From: Flavobacteriales bacterium
GTDB taxonomy: Bacteria; Bacteroidota; Bacteroidia; Flavobacteriales_D; Sanyastnellaceae
Length of the DNA: 46,765 nt
Reading direction: 5' to 3'
Assembly: GCA_947456965.1 (NCBI GenBank)
Contig: CANGTU010000026.1
Location: forward strand, 1-46,765
A model generated the notes under the pieces. It was given only the letters and a program-made list of their open reading frames with translations, did not search any database and was not told where the DNA came from. The first letter of the stretch is position 1; every line of letters begins with the position of its first letter. Positions 36,865 to 45,853 of this stretch are shown here, in pieces. Position numbers and translations under genes: made by a program.

Positions 36865-37260
36865 ATGAAATTGATAGCCAGCACATTCGCTTTTATGATG
36901 ATTGCCTTTACGGGCAGGGCACAGACTGATATTACCCCGATGGTTATTGATGCACTCCGAAAAGGAGACGCTGTCGCCATCAGCACGATGATGATGCCTC
37001 AGGTAGAACTAACGCTGCCTGCCAGGGAGGGCACATTCACCAGTGGAGAAGCCAAGACGCTGCTGGCTCAGTTCTTCAAAGAGCATTCTCCCAAGGATTT
37101 TTCAGTCAAACATCAGGGCACATCCAAGCTTGACGACCAGTATCGGATTGGTGATCTGTTGACTGCGAAGGGGACGTACCGGGTTACCTTCTTTATGAAG
37201 AAAGGTGGCTGGGGAATGCAGATCAAGCAGATGAAGATTGAGGCTCCGGATGAGGATTGA
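36865..37260 (+). CDS. DUF4783 family secreted protein
   Basis: This 131-residue protein has a signal peptide (about 1-19, ending TGRAQ) and then a compact alpha/beta domain with ALRKGDAVAI and LLAQFFKEHSP, matching the NTF2-like DUF4783 family found in Bacteroidota. No catalytic residue is evident. It is a single gene that converges on hflX with a gap of 18 bases. Function is unknown. Confidence 0.88.
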   Translation: MKLIASTFAFMMIAFTGRAQTDITPMVIDALRKGDAVAISTMMMPQVELTLPAREGTFTSGEAKTLLAQFFKEHSPKDFSVKHQGTSKLDDQYRIGDLLTAKGTYRVTFFMKKGGWGMQIKQMKIEAPDED

Positions 37261-37278
37261 TCACGGTTCCGGAGATCT

Positions 37279-38502
37279 TTATTCCTGGGCCTGGTAGGGA
37301 TCGTGTCCAGGGTCGATGAAGGGATAACGTTGAATATGAATCTCCCTGACCCGCTTGTAAAGCAAGTTTCTCAGTTCATCCACGTGCTGCTTTCCGGCTG
37401 CTGAAATAAATACCACATCCTGTCCGGACAGCCGAGCCATCCACGTATTTCTCCATTCTTCCAGCGTAATGTTTTCCCGGCTTCTGGGCGTAAGGTCGTC
37501 TTCATCCTTATGCACATGACGATAGGCATCAATCTTATTGAACACCAAAACAACGGGTTTGTCACCTGCTCCGATATCCGACAGAGTTTCATTCACCACA
37601 CGCACATGATCTTCAAAATGAGGATGGCTGATATCGACCACGTGGATCAGGATATCGGCCTCCCTCACTTCATCCAGCGTACCCTTGAAGGATTCAATGA
37701 GCTGGTGAGGCAGTTTGCGGATGAATCCGACTGTGTCCGTCAGCAGAAAGGGTAACTGATGCAGGACTACCTTCCGCACGGTGGTATCCAGTGTGGCGAA
37801 CAACTTATTTTCTGCGAAAACTTCACTTTTGCTCAGGACATTCATGAGGGTGCTCTTCCCGACGTTCGTATAACCCACGAGGGCTACCCTGACCATGGCG
37901 CCGCGGTTACCACGTTGCGTCGCCTTCTGGCGGTCAATCACCTCCAATTCCTTTTTCAGACGGGCTATCCGATCCCTGATAATGCGCCGGTCGGTCTCAA
38001 TTTCCTGTTCACCGGGACCGCGCATCCCGATTCCCCCTTTTTGACGCTCCAGGTGCGTCCACATCCGGGTCAGCCGCGGAAGCAGATACTCGTACTGCGC
38101 CAGTTCGACCTGTGTTTTGGCATGGGCAGTCCGGGCGCGGGCGGCAAAAATGTCGAGGATCAGGTTGTTGCGATCGAGTACCTTGACCTTGTTCTCCTCC
38201 GTATTGAGAAGCTTCTCGAGATTCCGCAGCTGTGAAGGAGAAAGTTCATCATCGAATATGACCATATCTACCTTTTGGTCATGCACGAAGGCTCGGATTT
38301 CTTCGGCCTTACCGGCGCCCACGAAAGTTCGGGTATCCGGATGATCGAGTGCTTGCCAGAATCTGGCAACACACCGGGCGCTGGCCGTTTCTGCCAGGAA
38401 AGACAATTCGTCCAGATACTCGGCCAGGAGTTCCCGGGACTGGGAGCGGGTGACCAATCCCACCAGCACGGCAGTTTCCTGCCTGGGTGCAGTCTCAATC
38501 AC
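37279..38502 (-). CDS. hflX: Ribosome-associated GTPase HflX
   Basis: This 407-residue GTPase rescues stalled or heat-damaged ribosomes. It has the HflX N-terminal domain, a coiled-coil linker with the family's GGIGMRGPGEQEIETDRR block, and G-domain motifs: G1 GYTNVGKS, G3 DTVGF and G4 NKID. The start is a GTG at 38502, and its first bases overlap the cytochrome stop as GTGA, which supports this start and suggests translational coupling. It is the last gene of a three-gene minus-strand operon. Confidence 0.95.
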   Translation of the reverse strand: MIETAPRQETAVLVGLVTRSQSRELLAEYLDELSFLAETASARCVARFWQALDHPDTRTFVGAGKAEEIRAFVHDQKVDMVIFDDELSPSQLRNLEKLLNTEENKVKVLDRNNLILDIFAARARTAHAKTQVELAQYEYLLPRLTRMWTHLERQKGGIGMRGPGEQEIETDRRIIRDRIARLKKELEVIDRQKATQRGNRGAMVRVALVGYTNVGKSTLMNVLSKSEVFAENKLFATLDTTVRKVVLHQLPFLLTDTVGFIRKLPHQLIESFKGTLDEVREADILIHVVDISHPHFEDHVRVVNETLSDIGAGDKPVVLVFNKIDAYRHVHKDEDDLTPRSRENITLEEWRNTWMARLSGQDVVFISAAGKQHVDELRNLLYKRVREIHIQRYPFIDPGHDPYQAQE

Positions 38503-38843
38503 GGCTTGCTAGTGGGGCGAAAAGTGAACACGTAGTCAGCAAGAGCCGTCATCTCTTCTTCGGAAAGCATCTCGCGGAAAGGCGGCATCGCTCCCTTCCC
38601 GTAACGGATCTGGGCCAAAACCTCTTCTTTCGGCAAAGCAGATTCAGTTAGCTTACGCGCACCACCCATGGCCATATTTCCCTGCAAGCCATGGCAGGTT
38701 GCGCATCGTTGCTCATATAAAGCCTGCACATCAGAAATACCTGAATCAACGGCCTGTTTCTCAATGCCTGATGATGTGCCAGAGCCACAAGCAGCCAGAA
38801 GCCAGAAGGTCAGGCAGAATATGAAGATTACGAGGCGCCTCAT
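38499..38843 (-). CDS. Lipoprotein c-type cytochrome
   Basis: This 114-residue protein has a lipobox (LLAAC, Cys19) and then one haem-binding CATCH (47-51) with a distal Met86 candidate in GAMPPF. It would be an outer- or inner-membrane-anchored periplasmic electron carrier. I chose ATG 38843, which shares a base with the stop of the 4-TM gene (TGATG). Its own stop is overlapped by the hflX GTG. Partner enzymes are unknown; the adjacent 4-TM protein may be one. Confidence 0.9.
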   Translation of the reverse strand: MRRLVIFIFCLTFWLLAACGSGTSSGIEKQAVDSGISDVQALYEQRCATCHGLQGNMAMGGARKLTESALPKEEVLAQIRYGKGAMPPFREMLSEEEMTALADYVFTFRPTSKP

Positions 38844-39286
38844 CAGAACCAACCCCTGCCTATCAGTTCGCGGAACGGCCAAGGGATCAAGGCCAAAACG
38901 AGAATCAGAGCCAGCAGGTAGTAACCGAAAATCATGCGGTGTTTGATGGCCTTGTCCACCTGCTTCTTGTGTCTGACGTATCCCACGGTCACGAAGGTGA
39001 TGGCGAGCAGCATACCCAGAAAATGCTCCACGAGGAAGAAGCGCCAGATTTTTTCCTTCATGATTTGTGCATTTTGGGAGAGGGCATCGGACAATTGGCT
39101 GACCCAGAGAACGAGTCCGATGACAAGTTGCAGGTGCATAGCAATAAGGGTGAACAGGGCGAGCTTGTTATCCATTGCGTTATAGGGACGATACATGCGC
39201 CTCAGGTTATCCAAGATGGTGACGACCAGCAGAAGCAGTGCAACCCAGCGTAATGCAGAATGGAGGTGGAGAAATCCGGTAATCAT
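38843..39286 (-). CDS. Four-helix membrane protein, possible b-type haem protein
   Basis: This 147-residue protein has four predicted membrane helices. Histidines lie near helices 1, 2 and 3 (LHLHSALRW, MHLQLVIGL, VEHFLGM), as expected of a di- or mono-haem cytochrome b, but no specific family motif is certain. ATG 39286 is the first methionine with a helix start; the frame continues upstream without support. It is coupled (TGATG) to the cytochrome c gene, consistent with a quinone-linked pair. Confidence 0.75.
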   Translation of the reverse strand: MITGFLHLHSALRWVALLLLVVTILDNLRRMYRPYNAMDNKLALFTLIAMHLQLVIGLVLWVSQLSDALSQNAQIMKEKIWRFFLVEHFLGMLLAITFVTVGYVRHKKQVDKAIKHRMIFGYYLLALILVLALIPWPFRELIGRGWF

Positions 39287-39307
39287 GAGAGTGAAGTATT
39301 GATCCGG

Positions 39308-39315
39308 TAAAGCTA
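39308..39315 (-). promoter_or_regulatory. -7-like box TAGCTTTA before the 4-TM/cytochrome/hflX operon
   Basis: A one-mismatch TAnnTTTG match on the minus strand ends 21 bases before ATG 39286. Confidence 0.3.
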
Positions 39316-39393
39316 ATGGAAACCCCCTCAGCAAGGGTAGCGCGCAGCGACGATGCTGCAAAAAATCCGGCGAATTCGTGCGATCTTGCACCC

Positions 39394-39738
39394 ATGAACC
39401 GGGTGCTTTATAATGTAACCGTCAGTGTGGATGAGTCTATCCATGAAGAGTGGCTTACCTGGATGAAAGATGTGCACATTCCGGATGTCATGCGCACCGG
39501 TTATTTTCTCGAAAACAGAATTTGCCGCATTCATGCCTTTGAAGAAGGAGGTGTTACCTATGCCATCCAGTACCTCTGTCATTCCATGACCGACTACGAG
39601 GAGTACCAGCGTCTTGCGGCACCCGCCTTGCAGGCCCAGCACCAGGAGCGCTACGGGCAGAAGGTTGTTGCCTTCCGTACGCTCCTGGAGATTGTGCATG
39701 AGCACAAGGCACCCATTACGGACTTTTTTCCTAACTGA
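39394..39738 (+). CDS. DUF4286 family protein
   Basis: This 114-residue cytoplasmic protein begins MNRVLYNVTVSVDESIHEEWL and resembles DUF4286, a Bacteroidota family with a ferredoxin-like alpha/beta fold. The conserved 'TWMKDVHIPDVM' stretch and the C-terminal 'FRTLLEIV' strand are visible. No catalytic residue is known. I chose ATG 39394, since the frame upstream lacks the family start. It converges on the large PKD protein gene with a seven-base gap. Confidence 0.85.
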   Translation: MNRVLYNVTVSVDESIHEEWLTWMKDVHIPDVMRTGYFLENRICRIHAFEEGGVTYAIQYLCHSMTDYEEYQRLAAPALQAQHQERYGQKVVAFRTLLEIVHEHKAPITDFFPN

Positions 39739-39745
39739 GTTGAGC

Positions 39746-42700
39746 TTACTGTGCTGTCCGGCTGAAGGTCACGCTTCGTTCCTGTCCTCCTGACATTACA
39801 CGAACCACATAGGTGCCTGGAGCGAGATCAGCAACATGGATTGTATGCTGATGGAAGCCGGCCCTCAGATGCGGCTGCCGGAGGAGTTTGACCAGATTAC
39901 CCCCGGCTGAGAAGACCTGAATTTCAAGATCCGATTCTATCCTTGTCGCCCAGCGGAGCACAACATCGTCAGCGGCGGGATTGGGAAAAGGAGGATATAC
40001 CTCCATGCCCGAATCCGTGAGTGCCTTGCAAAAAACATTGTCAGCCGGTCGTATATCATCAGCCGGCAAGTCATCTGCGTAGGCCTCTGCGCAGAAATAA
40101 TCCAATGCAAAATCCGAAGAACTCACTGCCGAAGTAAATGTGAGAGCTGCCGATTCACCGGGAGACAGCGGCTGTTGCCAGATCTCACTCAGCACGATTT
40201 CACCGCCCCCTTGCCAGGAACCACGAATAGCGGGTACGGCCAAATTGCCTTGATTGCGCACATCCAAGGCTACTTGTACCCGACCACCGGTAAGCTCTGA
40301 TAATCTTGCATCCACAACGGCCAGGTCACACTGGGGTGGTTCTGGCACCAGCGCCGTGGATGCCGTATCCCGACAACCCTGCAGAGTCCTGGCCACCAGA
40401 GCCACCTCACGAAGATTACGATCACTGAACCGGTGCACAGGATTCTCCTCTTCTGATGCGCCACCATCGCCGAATGACCATTCAAATGAGAGATCAATCC
40501 CCTGCGAAAGGTTGGAGAAAGCATATGAGTATAAGTCCGCACCGGCGAAGGGTTCTTGAGTAAATGCCGCATGGGGTGCAGGCCATGACACAACCTGCTG
40601 CTCAAGAGAAGCCGTGCATCCCCCCTCCGCCGCCACATCCAGATTAATGGAATGAAATCCATTTTCCTGAAAAATAACTGAACCCTGTGGCCCAGTGGCG
40701 CACAAATCACCATCCACGGTCCATTCGTATGAAACTACAGGATCACCTGGTTGGGCCACCACTTCGGAGATCAATGCAAAGGGCTCTCCCACGCATGCGC
40801 TTCCTGTTACAAAGTCAACCTCAGGCGGCAGGCTGATCTGAAGCAGCATGGACTCAGAGACAGAGCAGCCATTCGAACCCTGAACGGTGAACGTCACTTC
40901 ATAGCTGCCTGGGGAGGAGTAGAAATAGACAGGATCTTCCAGAGGAGAAGTTGACCCATCGCCAAAATCCCAATGGCCGCCTATGATACTGCCCGCCCCA
41001 TTGGGAATGATTTCAGATTGAAAACCGGTCAGCTCTCCAAAGCACAAATCGCTGGCCTCTATTTCCACCGCAGGGGCCGGCAAAACAAATACCTCCAGAA
41101 CCAGCACATCCGTGCACCCTGCGGCATCTTGCACCAGCAGACTGACCGGTATGCTTCCAGATTCACTGAAGGAAACCTCAACCGATTCGCCGGTATAACC
41201 CGACCCGTTGATGGACCAAATCCACTGCCCGATTTCACCTGTTGTGGAAGACTCAAAAAGCACGGCAACATCCTCACATGGAAGCGAGAAACTGGCATCA
41301 GCCTGAGGAGGGCTGGTCACCGAAACGGGTAGGATGAAGTTCCCGGCACATCCGTTTTCAGACCAGCCCGTAACCACAACATGATACTCACCCGGTGCAT
41401 CAAACACAGCGGTATATGTCGAGTTTCCTGGCCATGGGCCATTTCCGGTGTCCCACGTCCAGTTATTCACTGGCACATTGGAGGTTGCTGCGAATGCCAT
41501 CTCCAATCCGGCGCAGGCAGGACCGGACTGCACATTCACCACTGGTGCCACGCCGAGGATTGTCACCGTGGCTGTGTCAGCCAGAGCGCAACCATTACCA
41601 TTGAGCACCAGAGCGCTGATAACGCCGTTCTCCAACACCTGGAATGAAGGCCCAGATGAACCATCGGACCAGAGGATGGAGCCACCACCAGGGGGCACTT
41701 CCGGGATAAGCAGTGTACCGCTGCAGATCGCGTATTCAGAATCGAGCAATCCCGCATCTGGAAAGCCATCCACTGCAAGCGAGAAACTGTCCGATTCAGA
41801 GCAGCCCAGCGCATCCGTTATAGTGAGCTGTACCTGCGACTCCATGCCGGAGCTGAAGACAGGACCACCAGGAGTTCCATTCCACTGGAACGAATACCCC
41901 TCCGCAGGCAGACCAGTATCCCAAACGAAGAGCTGGTTGCTACAGATGGTCGTATCCGCTACCTGGGTTAACCCCGGATAGCTCACCGTGAACGAATCGA
42001 AGAATGAGCGTCCGAAGGCATCTGTAACCTGCAGTGTAAATGTTCCCTCTGAATCGATAGAAATGCATGGATCTGCAGATCCGTTGCTCCACAGGTAAGA
42101 TGCCATGCCTTCAGGCGCGCAGAGAAGCGTATCACAAAATCCATAGGGCACGATTACGTCCGGTATGGGAATAAAATCCGGGGTGTACTTGTTGGCGAGG
42201 TAGGTCTCCATAACGAGGACCTCTGCAGATGAGAGAGGCTGACTGAATCCGATGATTTCGGCAATCTCACCCCACCACGTGCGGCCGAATACATTCAGGT
42301 CCATGGTGAGGTGAGTGGCTGCTGCATTGGCAGTGGTGACAATCGACACGAGATTGAAGCCGGCCGGCAGAGGCGTTGTTGTGCCGTTAACCGGGTTAAA
42401 ATTGAGTCGTGTATTGCCCTGAACGACCATGGCCCCGGCAAAAGAGTCCCAAAGCCTTCGCTGATCACCGCGAAGGAAAAACATGGTGCTGCTATGACCT
42501 AGCAGTGAGCGACGAGGCCAATTCGGGTTAGCCAGTTGGTTTTCGCGCACCACCCAGAACACTGTTCGCAGGTCATTCACTTCGGGGAATGACATAAAGT
42601 CGTCGGTACCGTCAAACGAAACGGCGGGCAAGCCATTGATTGCGTCAGGCATGAAGTCAGGCCTTACCACCGCGGCAGGCTGGCTAGCATGATGCCCACC

Positions 42701-42880
42701 GCCGCTCAGGTCCTCCCATGTTGTCACATCAACCCCACTCAGCAGCACTGCGGAATCAGCCCGAAGCCAGAAAGTCAGGCCGGGAAGGTCGGTTGGATCA
42801 ATTTGCCCGGAGGAAAAAAGCGTGCAAATGATCCACCCGCAGGCAAGGGCAAGATGTTTCTTTGTGAGTTGATTGCGCAT
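39746..42880 (-). CDS. Large PKD-domain protein with T9SS type A sorting tail
   Basis: This 1044-residue protein has a signal peptide (about 1-26). A LamG/concanavalin-like N-terminal domain follows (about 30-235), with SFDGTDDFMSFP and IAEIIGFSQPL. A run of immunoglobulin-like PKD/SprB-type repeats comes next, including HWDFGDGS and FEWSFGDGG. The C-terminal 85 residues, starting YPPFPNPA, are a T9SS type A sorting domain, with an 'IQVFSAGG' turn and a 'GTYVVRV' strand. It is therefore secreted through the outer membrane and anchored or released by T9SS. It probably binds surfaces or glycans. ATG 42880 begins the signal peptide; upstream methionines are unlikely. Confidence 0.93.
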   Translation of the reverse strand: MRNQLTKKHLALACGWIICTLFSSGQIDPTDLPGLTFWLRADSAVLLSGVDVTTWEDLSGGGHHASQPAAVVRPDFMPDAINGLPAVSFDGTDDFMSFPEVNDLRTVFWVVRENQLANPNWPRRSLLGHSSTMFFLRGDQRRLWDSFAGAMVVQGNTRLNFNPVNGTTTPLPAGFNLVSIVTTANAAATHLTMDLNVFGRTWWGEIAEIIGFSQPLSSAEVLVMETYLANKYTPDFIPIPDVIVPYGFCDTLLCAPEGMASYLWSNGSADPCISIDSEGTFTLQVTDAFGRSFFDSFTVSYPGLTQVADTTICSNQLFVWDTGLPAEGYSFQWNGTPGGPVFSSGMESQVQLTITDALGCSESDSFSLAVDGFPDAGLLDSEYAICSGTLLIPEVPPGGGSILWSDGSSGPSFQVLENGVISALVLNGNGCALADTATVTILGVAPVVNVQSGPACAGLEMAFAATSNVPVNNWTWDTGNGPWPGNSTYTAVFDAPGEYHVVVTGWSENGCAGNFILPVSVTSPPQADASFSLPCEDVAVLFESSTTGEIGQWIWSINGSGYTGESVEVSFSESGSIPVSLLVQDAAGCTDVLVLEVFVLPAPAVEIEASDLCFGELTGFQSEIIPNGAGSIIGGHWDFGDGSTSPLEDPVYFYSSPGSYEVTFTVQGSNGCSVSESMLLQISLPPEVDFVTGSACVGEPFALISEVVAQPGDPVVSYEWTVDGDLCATGPQGSVIFQENGFHSINLDVAAEGGCTASLEQQVVSWPAPHAAFTQEPFAGADLYSYAFSNLSQGIDLSFEWSFGDGGASEEENPVHRFSDRNLREVALVARTLQGCRDTASTALVPEPPQCDLAVVDARLSELTGGRVQVALDVRNQGNLAVPAIRGSWQGGGEIVLSEIWQQPLSPGESAALTFTSAVSSSDFALDYFCAEAYADDLPADDIRPADNVFCKALTDSGMEVYPPFPNPAADDVVLRWATRIESDLEIQVFSAGGNLVKLLRQPHLRAGFHQHTIHVADLAPGTYVVRVMSGGQERSVTFSRTAQ

Positions 42881-42991
42881 GGCTTCGAACCGAAGATACA
42901 TCGGGACAGCCGGGCATATGTGGGTTTGACACTTCATTTTTAACACAACGCATTGAATCAGCCGGGTGGTTGGAAGCACGAATGGCAAGCC

Positions 42992-44281
42992 ATGCGAAGG
43001 TCGCTGACACGCGAGGGATCATTCGTTCAGAATAGCGCCTGGATGTTTGCTTCTTCCGGCGCCAGCATGGCCATTCAGTTTGCCTTCTTTCCCATCCTAT
43101 CGCGGATATACAGCCCGGAGGCTTACGGATTGTTTGGAGTATTCAACTTCTACAGCACTACGCTCGGTAATGCCATGACTTTCGGCTATAACCAAGCCTT
43201 TGTCTTGCCTGAATCGAGGCGGGAATTTGGCGCCCTGCTTCACCTGACCATATGCAACTCCCTGCTGATGGCGTTGATTACAGCGTTGGTAGCCCTGTTA
43301 GCAGGTGATGCCCTGCTCGGGTTTGCTGGCCAGGAAGAGCTTGGAGGATGGGTTCATCTCATTGCTCCGGTAGCTTTGCTGATGGCGTGGGACCGGATCA
43401 TGGGAGACTGGGCTATTCGCGACCGCGAGTTCAGACGACAAACGATAGTCTCTACTTCCATTACCCTCTCCACCAAAATCTTCAACCTGGCCTACGGCAT
43501 AGCCGTCCACAGCGGAGCCGGAGGTCTGATCTGGACCACCTTGTTGCAGCATACCCTGAGGACACTGGCCTACCTGCGATGGGTTGTGGAAGATGCTGCT
43601 CTGCATCTCCGCGCCCGCTTTACGTGGAAGGAGCTTAAGACTGTAGCGGGTGCTTACCGGAATTTTCCACTTTATATTTATTGGAGCAACGTGCTCTCTG
43701 CCTTCTCTTCTGCTCTTCCGGCGGCCTTGCTTCCGCTGCTGGGATTCGGGCTCACCGCTGGAGGGTATTACGGATACAGCGTTATCCTGCTGGACCTGCC
43801 CATCCGGTTACTTGGTGCCGGCGTTGCCAGTGTATTTCAACAAAAATCCGCCGAGCTCCTCAGGGATCGTCCACATGAATTGCGCAGACATACCTATCGG
43901 TTGATCGCCACACTTGCCCTCTTCTCCATGCCTTTCACCCTGCTCATGTGGCTTGCCGGAGAGTCCATTTATGTATTCTGTTTTGGTGAACCCTGGCGTG
44001 TCGCCGGGCAAGCCGTTGAGTATCTGGCTTGGTATTATCTGTTTCGGATGATAAGCTCACCCCTTACCGTCCTTTTCACGACACTTCGAAAAGAGCGCCG
44101 CCTGTTCATCTTTCATACTATACTCATGGCAGTGCGTGTCCTTTCCCTGCTCATCGGTGCCGCCTTCACCAATGACTTCTTATGCCTCATGGCCATCTTC
44201 AGCGCATGCAATGCAGCAGCCTATGCCGTCCTCTGCCTGATGACCTATCGTCTTGTCGCCTCCCTTCACGTTTCAACCTGA
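42992..44281 (+). CDS. Wzx-like polysaccharide flippase
   Basis: This 429-residue protein has about 12 hydrophobic helices and the MATE/MOP-superfamily look of oligosaccharide translocases, including the N-terminal FVQNSAWMFASSGASMAIQF and RIYSPEAYGLFGVF. It would move lipid-linked sugar units across the inner membrane. I chose ATG 42992; a TTG at 42953 is also possible but adds a short non-conserved leader. The DUF1801 gene follows by 13 bases. No glycosyltransferase lies next to it, so the glycan could be that of the operon at 14.8-24.4 kb. Confidence 0.85.
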   Translation: MRRSLTREGSFVQNSAWMFASSGASMAIQFAFFPILSRIYSPEAYGLFGVFNFYSTTLGNAMTFGYNQAFVLPESRREFGALLHLTICNSLLMALITALVALLAGDALLGFAGQEELGGWVHLIAPVALLMAWDRIMGDWAIRDREFRRQTIVSTSITLSTKIFNLAYGIAVHSGAGGLIWTTLLQHTLRTLAYLRWVVEDAALHLRARFTWKELKTVAGAYRNFPLYIYWSNVLSAFSSALPAALLPLLGFGLTAGGYYGYSVILLDLPIRLLGAGVASVFQQKSAELLRDRPHELRRHTYRLIATLALFSMPFTLLMWLAGESIYVFCFGEPWRVAGQAVEYLAWYYLFRMISSPLTVLFTTLRKERRLFIFHTILMAVRVLSLLIGAAFTNDFLCLMAIFSACNAAAYAVLCLMTYRLVASLHVST

Positions 44282-44294
44282 ATTCCTCTATGCG

Positions 44295-44678
44295 ATGGCC
44301 GCACCGAAATTCCATTCAATTGATGAACTCTTCGAGTATTTACCGGAAGAAGAGCGTTCCCTTGCTCTGGCGCTGCGCCATGAAATTCTCTCCTGCATTC
44401 CGAATGCCCGGGAGTACCTGGCCTATCAGGTTCCATTCTACAAAGTCAATAGTCGGATATGCTTCCTATGGCCGGCCTCCGTTCCTTGGGGGAAGCGCAT
44501 GACCTATGAAGGTGTTCGGCTTGGTTTCACTGAAGGTTATCGACTTAACGACGTATGGAATTACCTTCAGCGGGATAGTCGCAAACGCGTGTATTGGCGT
44601 GATCTGACTGATCTCAGTGAGCGAGACAGAGAGATCATCCGAGCTCTTCTGTATGAGGCCGCCGAACTTGACAGATGA
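44295..44678 (+). CDS. DUF1801-domain protein
   Basis: This 127-residue protein matches DUF1801 (PF08818), a small family of alpha/beta proteins with no established role. Visible motifs are the start MAAPKFHSIDELFEYLP, a stretch 'YLAYQVPFYKV' and 'WPASVPWGK'. It has no signal peptide. ATG 44295 is the first methionine in frame with the family start, 13 bases after the flippase stop. Confidence 0.85.
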   Translation: MAAPKFHSIDELFEYLPEEERSLALALRHEILSCIPNAREYLAYQVPFYKVNSRICFLWPASVPWGKRMTYEGVRLGFTEGYRLNDVWNYLQRDSRKRVYWRDLTDLSERDREIIRALLYEAAELDR

Positions 44679-44715
44679 TGAGTTGACAGAGCTCCCCATA
44701 TAATCAGACTGCAAA

Positions 44716-44723
44716 TACCTTTG
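44716..44723 (+). promoter_or_regulatory. -7-like promoter box TACCTTTG before the cation transporter
   Basis: A full TAnnTTTG match ends four bases before the ATG at 44728, implying a leaderless or near-leaderless transcript. No clear -33 TTG sits at the usual distance. Confidence 0.45.
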
Positions 44724-44727
44724 ATCC

Positions 44728-45618
44728 ATGAAGAGCCGCACCGAAACCGCCATACGCACTTCCTGGATGAGTATTTGGGGCAATGTGCTTTTGGCCTTGA
44801 TCAAGGGCTTGACAGGCGTATTTGGTCACTCCTATGCTCTAATAGCGGATGCTATTGAATCCACAACAGACGTTTTCTCTTCGGCTCTTGTGCTGGTTGG
44901 ATTGCGCTATTCGAACAGGCCGGCTGATGCTGACCATCCATATGGACATGGAAAGGCAGAAGCCGTCATCACCTTCCTCGTGGTAGCATTTCTGTTTATC
45001 TCTGCCACTGTGATTGCCATTGAGGCGATCCACCAGATTCAGACGCCACATGAAAGTCCAGAGCCATACACCCTGATCGTACTGGGGGGTATCATCATCT
45101 GGAAAGAATTGTTCTATCGATTTGTTTCGCGCAAGAGTGAAGAAACCCACTCCTCCTCGCTAAAGGCAGATGCGTGGCATCACCGAAGCGACGCCATCAC
45201 TTCACTTATGGCTTTTGTCGGGATCAGTATTGCTCTGTGGCTTGGTCCTGGGTACGAGTCCGCTGATGACTACGCTGCCCTTCTGGCCTCGGGCTTTATT
45301 GCTTACAATGCTTATCTCATTTTCCGACCGGCCCTCGGCGAAATGATGGATGAGCACCGCTATGACGATCTTATTGTCCGGGTGAGGACCATTGCCCATG
45401 ATGTAGATGGCGTGAGGGATACGGAGAAATGTTTTGTCCGGAAGACCGGTATGACGTACTACATCGATCTCCACCTCACAGTGGGAGGCGATTTATCCGT
45501 GCGTGAGGGTCACGCTATTGCGCATAACGTGAAAGAAACTATTCGCAAAGAATATCCCGAGGTGGCCGATGTCTTCATCCATATTGAACCCGATGATTAT
45601 CACAAGACAGAAAAATGA
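44728..45618 (+). CDS. Cation diffusion facilitator (zinc/iron/cobalt efflux)
   Basis: This 296-residue transporter belongs to the CDF family. It has six membrane helices, the metal site motifs ADAIESTTD in helix 2 and the DAWHHRSDA block (His and Asp) in helix 5, and a C-terminal cytoplasmic domain. The family exports Zn, Fe, Co or Mn by proton antiport. The ion cannot be told from sequence alone. A hairpin terminator overlaps the stop codon. Promoter box at 44716-44723. Confidence 0.92.
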   Translation: MKSRTETAIRTSWMSIWGNVLLALIKGLTGVFGHSYALIADAIESTTDVFSSALVLVGLRYSNRPADADHPYGHGKAEAVITFLVVAFLFISATVIAIEAIHQIQTPHESPEPYTLIVLGGIIIWKELFYRFVSRKSEETHSSSLKADAWHHRSDAITSLMAFVGISIALWLGPGYESADDYAALLASGFIAYNAYLIFRPALGEMMDEHRYDDLIVRVRTIAHDVDGVRDTEKCFVRKTGMTYYIDLHLTVGGDLSVREGHAIAHNVKETIRKEYPEVADVFIHIEPDDYHKTEK

Positions 45619-45785
45619 AACGGCCCGCTTGCGCGGACCGTTTCGTTGCACTCGCTGTGCAGCGCGGTTACTTCCTTCGCCGCCTGCAGCTTCTTATGTT
45701 CGGGGTTGAACGTGTCGTATTCCTTTACCAAGTATACGTCTGCCTTCAGCAAAACGCCATCATGCAATTCACGACAAAAAACCAT
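45600..45785 (-). CDS. Small open reading frame, possible gene
   Basis: A 61-codon frame on the minus strand begins at ATG 45785 and has coding-like content (for example DVYLVKEYDTFNPEHKKLQAA). No domain is recognised. The terminator hairpin of the CDF gene lies inside its 3' end, which is unusual for a gene. No -7 box precedes it. It may be a small protein or chance frame. Confidence 0.3.
   Translation of the reverse strand: MVFCRELHDGVLLKADVYLVKEYDTFNPEHKKLQAAKEVTALHSECNETVRASGPFHFSVL
45617..45644 (+). terminator. Hairpin terminator after the cation transporter
   Basis: A 12-base stem (GAAACGGCCCGC with GCGGACCGTTTC) with one mismatch and a TTGC loop begins in the last codon of the CDF gene. 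The T run is short (tttcgtt). Confidence 0.65.
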
Positions 45786-45853
45786 ATCTAACAGTTCCAG
45801 AAGGATATTTGGGGAACTGCACCATAGCTCTATTCATACCCCTGGCCGATCCT

